In this document: positions 15,288-23,223 of the stretch, piece after piece
Numbering within the stretch: the first letter of the stretch is position 1
Layout: every line of letters starts with the position of its first letter
From: Desulfovibrio sp. UBA6121
Lineage (GTDB): Bacteria; Desulfobacterota; Desulfovibrionia; Desulfovibrionales; Desulfovibrionaceae
Assembly: GCA_002422505.1 (NCBI GenBank)
Contig: DIVX01000004.1
Coordinates: forward strand, 1,440-42,189
DNA length: 40,750 nucleotides
Reading direction: 5' to 3'
Made by a program: the position numbers and the translations under genes
The notes under the pieces: model-generated
What the model saw: the letters and a program-made list of their open reading frames with translations, nothing else
Databases searched by the model: none
What the model was told of the DNA's origin: nothing

Positions 15288-16079
15288 ATGGAAGTCGTCA
15301 TCCTCTGCGGCGGGCTTGGCACCCGCCTGCGCGAAGAAACGGAATTTCGGCCCAAGCCCATGGTGAACATCGGCCCCCGGCCCATTTTGTGGCACATCAT
15401 GAAGATCTTCGCCACCTGCGGCCACACGGACTTCGTGCTGGCCCTGGGCTACAAGGGCGAGATGATCAAGGACTATTTCCTCAACTATGAGGCCATGAAC
15501 AACGACATCACCATCGAGCTGGGCAAGCCCGCAAAGGCCCAGCTCCACTCCTGCCACGAGGAGTGCGGTTGGAAGATCACTCTGGCCAGCACGGGCGAAA
15601 AGGCCCTTAAGGGCTCGCGCCTCAAAAAAGTGGAGCCGTATGTCAAGGGCGATACCTTCCTTTTGACCTATGGCGATGGCGTGGCCGACGTAGATTTGTC
15701 CAAGCTGGTGGCCTTCCATAAGGCCCACGGCAAAATGGTCACGCTCACCGGCGTGAATCCGGCCTCGCGCTTCGGCGAGTTGAGGCTTGAAGGCGACCGC
15801 GTGGCGCGCTTCAACGAGAAGCCCGCCGGGCCGGATTCCGGCTCCTCAGACAAGTTCATCAACGGTGGGTTTATGGTCATGAACCGCGCAATCTTCGACC
15901 ATGTGAGTGCCGACGATTCCTGCGACCTGGAGTATGGCCCTTTGGAGCGCCTGGCCGAGGAAGGCGAACTCATGGTCTACCGTCACCGCGGCTTTTGGGC
16001 CTGCATGGACACCCTGCGTGATACCGAATACCTGAACCGGCTGTGGACCGAGGGGCGCGCGGGCTGGAAGGTCTGGTAG
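15288..16079 (+). CDS. rfbF: Glucose-1-phosphate cytidylyltransferase
   Basis: A 263-residue protein of standard length. VVILCGGLGTRLREETEFRPKPMVNIGPRPILWHIMKIF is the nucleotidyltransferase signature with the RfbF-specific EETEFRPKPM, then YKGEMIKDYFLNYEAMNNDITIELG, and FLLTYGDGVADVDL as the metal/nucleotide site. It makes CDP-glucose from CTP and glucose 1-phosphate in the cytoplasm, the first step of CDP-sugar synthesis. RfbG follows 9 bases downstream, as is usual. Confidence 0.96.
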   Translation: MEVVILCGGLGTRLREETEFRPKPMVNIGPRPILWHIMKIFATCGHTDFVLALGYKGEMIKDYFLNYEAMNNDITIELGKPAKAQLHSCHEECGWKITLASTGEKALKGSRLKKVEPYVKGDTFLLTYGDGVADVDLSKLVAFHKAHGKMVTLTGVNPASRFGELRLEGDRVARFNEKPAGPDSGSSDKFINGGFMVMNRAIFDHVSADDSCDLEYGPLERLAEEGELMVYRHRGFWACMDTLRDTEYLNRLWTEGRAGWKVW

Positions 16080-16088
16080 GGAGTCGGC

Positions 16089-17198
16089 ATGCAGCATATC
16101 CTGGACGGATTTTATCGGGGCCGCCGTGTGCTTGTTACCGGGCACACGGGTTTCAAGGGCGCATGGTTGTGTTTGCTCTTGGCTCGCGCCGGGGCCAAGG
16201 TTCTGGGCTATTCCCTAGATCCGCCGAGCTCGCCCAGCCTTTTCGACCTGGCCCGCCTGGGCGAAAACCCGCCCGAGGGCCAGATCAACCTGCACGCCGA
16301 TATTCTGGACCTGCCAATTCTGACCCGCGCGGTGACTGAGTTCGCGCCGGAAATTGTCATCCACATGGCCGCGCAGTCTCTTGTGCGTCCTTCCTACGCC
16401 GATCCCGCCGCCACCTTTGCCGTCAATGTGCAGGGCACGGCGCACGTCTTGGAGGCCTGCCGCCGGGCCGCGCTCAAGCCCGAACAGCGACGGGCCATCG
16501 TCGTGGTGACAAGCGACAAGTGCTACGAAAACCGCGAGTGGGTGCACGGCTATCGCGAAACCGACCGCCTGGGCGGACACGATCCCTATTCTGCCAGCAA
16601 GGCCTGCGCGGAAATAACAGCGGGCAGCTTCGCGAAATCTTTTTTCCCGGCCGAAAGTTTTGCCAGCCACGGCACAGTGCTGGCCACGGCCCGCGCGGGC
16701 AACGTTATCGGCGGGGGCGACTTCGCCACAGACCGTCTGGTGCCCGACATGGCTCGGGCCTTTGCCAAGGGCGAAGCCGCCCATATTCGTCGTCCTGCTG
16801 CGGTGCGGCCCTGGCAGCACGTCTTGGAGCCCATTTCCGCCTACCTGTTGCTGGCCCGGCGCATGCTGGAGCAAGGCCATGGCTTTGCCGGGGGCTGGAA
16901 CTTCGGCCCCTCCAGCCGCGACGTGCGCACAGTGGGCGAGGTGGCCTCCCGCTTCGCCGAGTTCTGGGGCGCGGGCGCGCGGCTGAACCTGAATCAGAGC
17001 AGCGAAAACGGTCTGCACGAGGCCGGACTCTTAACGCTTGACTGCGCCAAGGCCCATATCCTGCTGGGTTGGCGGCCCCGGCTGGACCTGGACGCGGCGC
17101 TCATTTGGACCAGCGGCTGGTACCGCGCCTGGTCCGAGGGCAAGACGGACCTGCGCGCCTTTTCCTGCACACGTATCGACGATTTCTTTGGCGAGTAG
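16089..17198 (+). CDS. rfbG: CDP-glucose 4,6-dehydratase
   Basis: A 369-residue extended SDR. GRRVLVTGHTGFKGAWLCLLLARAGAKVLGYSLDPPSSPSLF is the RfbG-type amino end (GHTGFKGxW distinguishes it from RmlB and GMD), followed by HMAAQSLVRPSYADP, VVVTSDKCYENREW, DPYSASKACAEI (YxxxK), ARAGNVIGGGDFATDRLVPD and RPWQHVLEPISAYL. It turns CDP-glucose into CDP-4-keto-6-deoxyglucose with bound NAD+. It directly follows rfbF. The product feeds the epimerase and C-methyltransferase downstream. Confidence 0.96.
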   Translation: MQHILDGFYRGRRVLVTGHTGFKGAWLCLLLARAGAKVLGYSLDPPSSPSLFDLARLGENPPEGQINLHADILDLPILTRAVTEFAPEIVIHMAAQSLVRPSYADPAATFAVNVQGTAHVLEACRRAALKPEQRRAIVVVTSDKCYENREWVHGYRETDRLGGHDPYSASKACAEITAGSFAKSFFPAESFASHGTVLATARAGNVIGGGDFATDRLVPDMARAFAKGEAAHIRRPAAVRPWQHVLEPISAYLLLARRMLEQGHGFAGGWNFGPSSRDVRTVGEVASRFAEFWGAGARLNLNQSSENGLHEAGLLTLDCAKAHILLGWRPRLDLDAALIWTSGWYRAWSEGKTDLRAFSCTRIDDFFGE

Positions 17199-17202
17199 GC
17201 GC

Positions 17203-17766
17203 ATGTCCAGCCTCACTCTGTACACAACGCCCCTTTCCGGCCTTATGGTGGTGGAAGGCCGCCCCGTGGGCGACCAGCGCGGCAGCTTCGCCCGGCTCTT
17301 TTGCACGCGCGAGCTTATGCCCCTTCGCCTGCCCGGCCCCATCGTCCAAATCAACCATTCCCTCACTCATGCCCAAGGCACAGTGCGTGGCTTGCACTTC
17401 CAGCGCCCGCCCATGGCGGAGGCCAAACTGGTGCGCTGCCTGCGCGGCCGTGTGCTTGATGTGGCGGTGGACTTGCGCAAAGGTTCGCCCACGTATCTTA
17501 AATGGCATGCGGTGGAACTTTCAGCGCAGAAGCATCTGGCGTTTTACTTGCCTCAGGGCTTTGCGCACGGCTTTCAGACCCTGGAGCCGGACTGCGAACT
17601 TTTGTACCTGCACACTCAACTCTACTGCCCGGAGCAAGAGGGCGGCCTGCGCCACGACGATCCGGCCCTGGGCATTCCCTGGCCCCTGCCTGTGGCCGAT
17701 CTTTCCGCTCGCGACGCCGGGCACCCGCTTTTGACCCCCGACTTCGTCCCTCTGGAGATCACATGA
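17203..17766 (+). CDS. RmlC-like NDP-4-keto-sugar 3(,5)-epimerase
   Basis: A 187-residue cupin. NHSLTHAQGTVRGLHFQRPP carries catalytic His65, GFAHGFQTLE has His122, and YCPEQEGGLRHDDPALGIPWP is the family end. One of the two adjacent Tyr that RmlC usually has (DYYxPE) is Leu here (L140-Y141), which might limit it to single-site epimerisation. The substrate is expected to be CDP-4-keto-6-deoxyglucose from RfbG, not a dTDP sugar, since rmlA/rmlB are absent. The ATG at 17203 lies 4 bases after rfbG, and the stop overlaps the next start. Confidence 0.86.
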   Translation: MSSLTLYTTPLSGLMVVEGRPVGDQRGSFARLFCTRELMPLRLPGPIVQINHSLTHAQGTVRGLHFQRPPMAEAKLVRCLRGRVLDVAVDLRKGSPTYLKWHAVELSAQKHLAFYLPQGFAHGFQTLEPDCELLYLHTQLYCPEQEGGLRHDDPALGIPWPLPVADLSARDAGHPLLTPDFVPLEIT

Positions 17767-18989
17767 ACTGCCGCTTTTGCCATACGGAGCTTTCACAGGT
17801 CTTTCTCGACCTGGGAGCCGCGCCGCCGTCCAATTCGTTTTTGAAGCCGGAGGAACTGAATGATCCGGAGGTCTACTATCCGCTGAAGCTCTTCGTCTGC
17901 CCAAATTGCTTTTTAGTGCAGGTGGATGAAGTGAAGCGCTCCACGGAAATATTCTCCTCGGACTACGTGTATTTTTCGTCTTTCTCAAGCACGTGGCTGG
18001 CCCATGCCAAGGCCTACGTGGAGGCGACCTTGCCGCGCCTGGGGCTGGGCAAAGATTCTCTTGTTATGGAGATTGCAAGCAATGACGGCTACCTGTTGCA
18101 GTACGTGAGGGGGCTGGGCGTGCCCGCTTTGGGGGTGGAGCCCACGGCCAGCACAGCGGCGGCCGCACGGCAAAAAGGCATAAACACCCTGGAAGCGTTT
18201 TTTGGCGTGGAGCTGGCCTCTCGCCTGGCGGCGGAGGGCCGCCGCGCCGACCTCATCGTGGGCAATAACGTGTTGGCCCACGTGCCAGACATCAACGACT
18301 TCGTTAGCGGATTGCGGATAGCGTTGGCGCCCGGCGGACTCATCAACATGGAGTTCCCGCATCTGTACCGCCTTGTGCAATTCTGCCAGTTCGACACCGT
18401 GTACCACGAACACTTCTCGTATCTTTCACTGTGCGTTGTGTGCCGTATTTTTGCGGCCAACGGGCTGCGCGTGTTCGATGTGGAGGAGTTGCCCACCCAT
18501 GGCGGCAGTTTGCGAATCCATGCCCGCGCCGAGGATGATCCCCTCGCCGTGGAGACCCCACGCCTGGCCGAAGTGTTGCGCCTGGAAACGGGCGCAGGCA
18601 TGCAAAGCCCGGCCTATTACCTGGGCTTTCAGGACCGCGTGGAGCGTATCAAGGCCGAGCTTTTGCGATTCTTGGCGGAACAAACCCTGGCAGGCAAAAA
18701 GGTTGCCGCTTATGGTGCCGCGGCAAAGGGCAACACCCTGCTGAACTTCTGCGGGATCAAACCCGGGCAAGTGGCCTTTGTGTGCGATGCCAGCCCGCAC
18801 AAGCAGGGGCTGTTTTTGCCCGGCAGCCGCATTCCTGTGCGTCATCCGAACGCAATTTGTGAAGAGCGGCCGGATTTCGTGCTTATCCTGCCGTGGAACA
18901 TCAAGGATGAGATCAAGGCCCAGCTGGCTGTCATCCGCCAGTGGGGCGGACGCTTCGTGCTCGCGAACACCATGGCCGTAGAGCCCTGA
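17763..18989 (+). CDS. TylC3-type sugar C-methyltransferase
   Basis: A 408-residue protein with the three-part layout of NDP-sugar C-methyltransferases (TylC3, TcaB9): an amino-terminal zinc knuckle (C3, C6, C46, C49), a SAM-binding domain (VMEIASNDGYLLQY, GVEPTASTAAAA, VGNNVLAHVPDINDFVSGL, INMEFPHLYRL, YHEHFSYLS) and a carboxy-terminal nucleotide-binding domain (VAAYGAAAKGNTLLNFCGI, ILPWNIKDEI). Such enzymes add a methyl at C3 next to a 4-keto group. It overlaps the epimerase by 4 bases (ATGA), which supports coupled action on the CDP-4-keto sugar. It is the last gene of the cluster. Confidence 0.9.
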   Translation: MNCRFCHTELSQVFLDLGAAPPSNSFLKPEELNDPEVYYPLKLFVCPNCFLVQVDEVKRSTEIFSSDYVYFSSFSSTWLAHAKAYVEATLPRLGLGKDSLVMEIASNDGYLLQYVRGLGVPALGVEPTASTAAAARQKGINTLEAFFGVELASRLAAEGRRADLIVGNNVLAHVPDINDFVSGLRIALAPGGLINMEFPHLYRLVQFCQFDTVYHEHFSYLSLCVVCRIFAANGLRVFDVEELPTHGGSLRIHARAEDDPLAVETPRLAEVLRLETGAGMQSPAYYLGFQDRVERIKAELLRFLAEQTLAGKKVAAYGAAAKGNTLLNFCGIKPGQVAFVCDASPHKQGLFLPGSRIPVRHPNAICEERPDFVLILPWNIKDEIKAQLAVIRQWGGRFVLANTMAVEP

Positions 18990-19161
18990 CGCCTGTCTTT
19001 ATTGGGTGCCGGTTGTTGGGAGCATAAGCCAGTGCCCCTGCCTCTGTTTCGTATCCCAGCTATCTGTTTGCGATCCCCGCGAAGGAGAGTGTCCCGCCCC
19101 CCCGTCAACGCAGCCGTTGTCTGGATTTCCGTGGGCAGGGCTCTTTGATCTTGCGTGCGCC

Positions 19162-19749
19162 CTATGGGTTCATGGCCAGCGATTCGGCCCGTTGCGCAAG
19201 GAAGGCTGCGTACCCGCGCTCCAGGTGCAGGGTGGAGAAGAGGTACACGGCCCCGGTTGCTGTCAGGGTGAAGGTGATATCCTGGAAGGCGGCGTCTGCG
19301 GCCATGACGCGCAGGGCCTGCTCGATGTCCTGCGGGGGCAGCTCGAAGGGGGGCGCTTCAAAGAGCTCCAGCGGCACGGGCCGGGGATAGTCGCGGGAGT
19401 TGATACGGATTTCCTCGGCCATGAGCAGCAGGGGCGAGCCCTTGCTGTCCAGGATGCGGGCGTAGGTCCGGCTGAGCACATCCGGGTCGTGGTAGACGGT
19501 TTGCCCGGACAGGCTCTGGAAGGCGAAGATGCCCGGAGCCGCCGCGAGGACGGCTGCCAGCAGGGTGTCCCGGTCGCCGGGCGGAGGCAGCTGGTCTTCG
19601 GGGGCCAACCCCACGGGCGCGAGGGCGGCCCCGCCGGTCTCCAGGGCTGCGAGCAGGTCCGTGCGCGAGGCCAGCCGGCCCTGGCGGCTGGCCTCGCGCA
19701 CGGCTTCAACCGCCGCTCCGGTGAAGGCGGCCATGGCTTCGGGCGTCAT
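19162..19749 (-). CDS. YdhW-like protein of the aldehyde-oxidoreductase operon
   Basis: A 195-residue protein with no motif I can name: an Ala-rich start, a central FAFQSLSGQTVYHDPDVLSRTYARILDSKGSPLLLMAEEIRINSRDYPRPVPLELFEAPPF and a carboxy end of beta-strand character (DITFTLTATGAVYLFSTLHLERGYAAFLA). Its start overlaps the ydhV stop by 4 bases. E. coli has the order ydhY-ydhV-ydhW, with ydhW a protein of similar size and unknown role, so I assign it by position rather than by sequence. It may be an assembly factor or accessory subunit. Confidence 0.6.
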   Translation of the reverse strand: MTPEAMAAFTGAAVEAVREASRQGRLASRTDLLAALETGGAALAPVGLAPEDQLPPPGDRDTLLAAVLAAAPGIFAFQSLSGQTVYHDPDVLSRTYARILDSKGSPLLLMAEEIRINSRDYPRPVPLELFEAPPFELPPQDIEQALRVMAADAAFQDITFTLTATGAVYLFSTLHLERGYAAFLAQRAESLAMNP

Positions 19750-21863
19750 GACCTGTCCTTCGGCACGAGATTTTTGGCTTGCAGGGCCGCGCCCACCTCC
19801 GTCAGCCCCAGCCGTGCATAGGCCTCCGCCGTGGGCGCGCCAGTGGTCTTGTCCCAGCCCATTACCTCATAGAACAGGTCCATGGCGCGGCTGATGTCGG
19901 CCCGGTCCATGCGGATGGTGCCCTTGGTGAAGGGTGCGGCGCCGCTGGCGTCCTCAAAGACCCAGGGCGGCACCGTATCGTGCCGTGCGCGCATGTCCAG
20001 CTCGCCCATGTCGCGCAGGGTCAGGGCCCGGTGCAGGGTCACAATGCGCTCACCCATGTGGTCCAGCTCCTCGCGGTCCAGCTTCTGGCCCGTGGCCAGG
20101 CTGTAGAACTTCGATTCCAGGCTGTCGTCGCCGCGGTAGCCGCGCTCTTTCAGGGGCGAGGCGACCCAGGGCCCCATCCAGTTGCACAGACCCAGGCAGT
20201 CGTGCAGCTCCTTGCGCACCAGGGACCACCTGGCGCGCCTGGCCTTGTGCACGTTCATGGGAGTGTAGTCGCCCACGGCGTCCACAGCATCTGGCGAGCC
20301 CCAGATTTCTGCGGCCAGCTTCTTCTGCACCGCAAGGGGCAGGCCGTTGCGCACGAAGTTCGAGTGCGAGTGGCACTGGGCATCGCGGTTGTACTGGGTG
20401 TTGATGATCACCCCGCACTGGCCGTCGTCCTCATTGGCGTGGTGCTTGGGGTGGCCCATCTTCCAGTACACGGCGTCATGGTCCTGGCTCCAGTATTCTT
20501 CGGAAATGGACCACTGGGAGAACAGCCCGGCGGTGCCCTGGCTGAGCACGTGGCCCAGTTCGCCCTGGCGCTCGCCGATGCGCGGCAGGATATCGAAGAG
20601 GAAGGCCGGGTCGCCGCTCTCGAACTTGTCCCAGGGGATGGAGGCGTATTCGGCCGCGCCGAGCTTGGCCTTGAGCAGCCCCTCGCGCTGGAGCTTCAAA
20701 AAATCGCGTTGCAGTTGGCCGTAGTTGCACCAAACGCCCAGGTCGTCGGCCAGATGCATGCCCACCATGCAGGCTTCCAGGGCTGTCTGTCCCTTGAACC
20801 CGCCGGGAAGGGCCTTGAAAAAGCTTCGGCCAAAGAGCAGGCCTGCGCAGGTGTTCTGGGCCACCTCGCGGATGCCATACTTGGCCGTTACGGCGGGGAC
20901 CTTGAGCACGGTGTGGCAGCGGATGGGGCAGGCCGTGCAGCCATTGCCGCGCACCGTGTGCTTCCAGGCGCCCTCGCCGAGGAAAAAGGCCGCGCTGTTG
21001 GTGCGGTAGGCGATGCGGTTCAGGTCGTAGATGTTGCCGGTGATCTCCACGGGCGGGTCGGCGGCGCCCCAGCGCTTGCCCGGTTCGCCCACCCAGCGCG
21101 AGCCGGGATTGTAGTACTCGGACTGCGGAGTGGGGAAGCTTGGCACCACGTGCTGGTTGTTTCCGCCCAGAATCGACAGGTGGAAGGTGATGAGCTTCTC
21201 CCACTCGGCCTTGTCCCCGGCGATCCGAACCGCTCCGCTGCCCTGCACGCCGATGGCCTTGAGGTTCTTGGAGCCCATGACCCCGCCCACGCCGCCAGCG
21301 GAATGCGACAGGGAATTGGCTACAATCGCCATAGGCGCCAGCTTCTCACCAGCCTGGCCAATGGCCGCCACCGAGCAGTCCGCGCCCATCTCCTGGCTGA
21401 TCTCCAGGTTGGTTCGGCGGATGCCCGAGCCCCAAAGGTGCGAGGCGTTGCGCAGCTCCACGCGCCCGTCGCGGATGAACAACCACACCGGGCGCTCAGC
21501 CTTGCCTTCCACGATGAGGGCGTCGTAGCCTGCGTATTTGAGCTTGGCCGCAAAGTTTCCACCCATGTGACCGGAGCCCACCAGGTGCCTGGGCCAGCAG
21601 GTGGGGAAAAGGCAGGTAACGGCTGTGCGGCCGTTGCAGGGCACGCCCGTGCCCGCCAGCACCCCCGTGGCGAAAACGATTTTGTTGCCCGGGTCAAAGG
21701 CGCCGGTGCCCGGGAGCACCTCTTCCCAGAGCACCTGATAGCCAAGGCCGGTGCCCCCGAGCACGGCCCCGTATTTTTCTTTGGTGTCCTGGGTGCTTAT
21801 CTTTCCTGTGGAAAGGTCAACCCGAAGCACCTTTCCGGCAAAGCCTCCGTCAGTCTTGGTCAT
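19746..21863 (-). CDS. ydhV: YdhV-type tungsten/molybdenum aldehyde:ferredoxin oxidoreductase
   Basis: A 705-residue enzyme matching E. coli YdhV along its length (FATGVLAGTGVPCNGR, HMGGNFAAKLKYAGYDALIVEGKA, NHVVPSFPTPQSEYYNPGSRW, YGVWCNYGQL-like GVWCNYGQLQRDF, GHPKHHANE, SPLKERGYRGDDSLE). The 4Fe-4S ligands are C309, C312, C316 (CTACPIRC) and C560 (DCLGLCNW). The family binds a bis-pyranopterin W or Mo and oxidises aldehydes or reduces acids; the natural substrate of YdhV is not known. The ATG at 21863 follows GAGGAG; the frame extends further only across the neighbouring gene. Electrons probably pass to the FeS protein encoded just upstream. Confidence 0.93.
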   Translation of the reverse strand: MTKTDGGFAGKVLRVDLSTGKISTQDTKEKYGAVLGGTGLGYQVLWEEVLPGTGAFDPGNKIVFATGVLAGTGVPCNGRTAVTCLFPTCWPRHLVGSGHMGGNFAAKLKYAGYDALIVEGKAERPVWLFIRDGRVELRNASHLWGSGIRRTNLEISQEMGADCSVAAIGQAGEKLAPMAIVANSLSHSAGGVGGVMGSKNLKAIGVQGSGAVRIAGDKAEWEKLITFHLSILGGNNQHVVPSFPTPQSEYYNPGSRWVGEPGKRWGAADPPVEITGNIYDLNRIAYRTNSAAFFLGEGAWKHTVRGNGCTACPIRCHTVLKVPAVTAKYGIREVAQNTCAGLLFGRSFFKALPGGFKGQTALEACMVGMHLADDLGVWCNYGQLQRDFLKLQREGLLKAKLGAAEYASIPWDKFESGDPAFLFDILPRIGERQGELGHVLSQGTAGLFSQWSISEEYWSQDHDAVYWKMGHPKHHANEDDGQCGVIINTQYNRDAQCHSHSNFVRNGLPLAVQKKLAAEIWGSPDAVDAVGDYTPMNVHKARRARWSLVRKELHDCLGLCNWMGPWVASPLKERGYRGDDSLESKFYSLATGQKLDREELDHMGERIVTLHRALTLRDMGELDMRARHDTVPPWVFEDASGAAPFTKGTIRMDRADISRAMDLFYEVMGWDKTTGAPTAEAYARLGLTEVGAALQAKNLVPKDRS

Positions 21864-21888
21864 GGCGCGCTCCTCGAAGAAAGGGGGA

Positions 21889-22647
21889 TCAGCGGCGGGC
21901 TGGTTTCTTGCCGGACGGGACGTGACAGTCCACGCAGGCCTTGGCCGTGGCGGGTGAAAGGGCGGAAAGCGTGGCCGCGCCTGCGCGCCCCTCGCGGGTG
22001 ATGTCGCGCCAGGGCACGAAGCGCAGGGCCCCGGCTGGGCAGGCCTCAACGCACTTGGGCTTGCCGTGGCAGAGGAAACACTTGGAGGCCTTCTGGCGCT
22101 CCTCGTCAAAGGTCATCATGTCCCAGGGGCAGGCCCGCTGGCACAGGCGGCAGCCCACGCAGCGCTTGGCATCCACCACCCGGGCTCCGGTCGTGGGGTC
22201 GGTCTGTATGGCGTTTTCCGGGCAGGCCGTGGCGCAGGGCACGGGGTGCGGGCACTGGCGGCACACGCCCTGAACCACCAGGGCATTGCCCCAGGTCCCT
22301 TGCATGTCCGGTCCTCCGGTGGGGCCTTCCGGCCCGAAGTTCATGGCGCGGTCGATCTTGATGCGGGCCTGGGAAGGCTGGGCGCGGCCGTCGTTGAATT
22401 CCGTGCAGGCCAGTTCGCAGCGCTGGCATCCCACGCAGCGGGAGGGATCGGCCAGGATCATGCCCTTGGCGTTGTCCAGAATCACCAGTGGGGAGCTGGC
22501 GCCCAGAGCCTCGCATAGGCCCAGGGCCGTGAGACCGGACACCGCGCTGGCCGAAAGCAGGAGGAAGCCCCGCCGCGAGAGGGTGGCCCCCATGCCCGCA
22601 GCGTTTGCCGCCAGCCTGATCAATTCCGGCGAGTCTTCACGCTTCAT
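21889..22647 (-). CDS. YdhY-like four-cluster ferredoxin with Tat signal and C-terminal CxxCH
   Basis: A 252-residue electron-transfer protein. The amino end has a twin-arginine motif (S24-R25-R26-G27-F28-L29) and hydrophobic stretch, so it is probably exported or membrane-anchored. Four ferredoxin-like Cys groups follow: CVGCQRCELAC, CRQCPHPVPCATAC, CVGCRLCQRAC and CFLCHGKPKCVEAC. The tail adds C238-V-D-C-H242, a single haem-c motif not present in E. coli YdhY. GGAGG precedes the ATG at 22647. It is the first gene of the ydhYVW-like operon and the likely partner of YdhV. If the haem is real, the chain would reach the periplasmic cytochrome pool. Confidence 0.88.
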   Translation of the reverse strand: MKREDSPELIRLAANAAGMGATLSRRGFLLLSASAVSGLTALGLCEALGASSPLVILDNAKGMILADPSRCVGCQRCELACTEFNDGRAQPSQARIKIDRAMNFGPEGPTGGPDMQGTWGNALVVQGVCRQCPHPVPCATACPENAIQTDPTTGARVVDAKRCVGCRLCQRACPWDMMTFDEERQKASKCFLCHGKPKCVEACPAGALRFVPWRDITREGRAGAATLSALSPATAKACVDCHVPSGKKPARR

Positions 22648-22696
22648 GCGTCCTCCAGTCGGGTGGGGTGGGCTTGATTGGATGATGTGGCCAGCC

Positions 22697-22712
22697 CCCA
22701 AGAGTTGTGCCA
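22697..22712 (-). promoter_or_regulatory. Sigma-54-type promoter of the ydhYVW-like operon
   Basis: On the minus strand TGGCACAACTCTTGGG fits the -24/-12 pattern TGGCAC-N5-TTG, except that the -12 GC reads GG. Transcription would start near 22686, about 40 bases before the ATG at 22647. Upstream, TATTTGAG occurs twice (22737-22744 and 22781-22788) in direct orientation 44 bp apart, a possible enhancer-binding site. Confidence 0.5.
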
Positions 22713-22920
22713 CTCATTATGGTCGTCTGTGAAGCCTATTTGAGTTCAGAGAGAGCCCAAGGATGTCCGGGCGGCGCGTGTATTTGAGATAGCCCAGTGT
22801 CCCAATCATGGCTAGTTCGATTTCTCGTTCAGTTGTTTGTTACTCCCGAGAACTGCCCGTAGCACAGGGGCTAACAAAACGAAAGACGAGCCAGAGCGCA
22901 CCTGCCAAGGGTTTCGCCCC

Positions 22921-23157
22921 CTAGAGCAAGCCGTCCCAGATGGTATCAAGGGCGTTGTTTCGAGCGGCGTTGTTTGCCGTGCCCACTCCAGCCTGCACCG
23001 TGCCGCCGATCACCGCGTCTTGAGCAACTTCTCCTGCGAGGCCGCCAGCTTTGACCGCCTCCTTGAGCCCCTCGTACTTCGCCAGTTCCGTGGTCTGCCC
23101 ACTCGTCAGGCTCGCGGTCAGCATGGCCGAGGCCAGGGCGCGCAGTACCGCTGAAAG
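22921..23157 (-). pseudogene. TpsA/CdiA pretoxin-region fragment
   Basis: An open frame between stops, without a ribosome site. It reads ELSAVLRALASAMLTASLTSGQ..., then GEVAQDAVIGGTVQAGVGTANNAARNNALDTIWDGLL and TAG. This resembles the helical pre-toxin segment of CdiA-like exoproteins, where a short Asn-rich junction precedes the variable toxin. It lies beyond the terminator at 23178-23208, so it is not part of the upstream operon. I interpret it as a leftover from a displaced TpsA tail; the family match is by eye. Confidence 0.45.
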
Positions 23158-23177
23158 TTCCTATTCAGCTTTCACAG

Positions 23178-23208
23178 AACAAAAAGGCCCGGCGGTGGGC
23201 CGGGCCTT
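23178..23208 (-). terminator. Terminator of the lipase-tail/ankyrin operon
   Basis: A perfect 10-bp stem AAGGCCCGGC (23184-23193) with GCCGGGCCTT (23199-23208) and a 5-base loop. On the minus strand it is followed by TTTTTGTT. It lies 16 bases after the stop of the exported protein at 23224, and separates it from the fragment at 22921. Confidence 0.85.
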
Positions 23209-23223
23209 GTCGTGTCTCGCAAA

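Noticed and set aside
19779..22001. 740-codon open frame on the plus strand
   Set aside because: It is the antisense shadow of ydhV, whose match to its family is complete; high GC content keeps the opposite frame open.
22837..22900. Possible tRNA-like segment near the toxin-island edge (attachment site)
   Set aside because: No cloverleaf or conserved TTC arm could be drawn, and no integrase is nearby.
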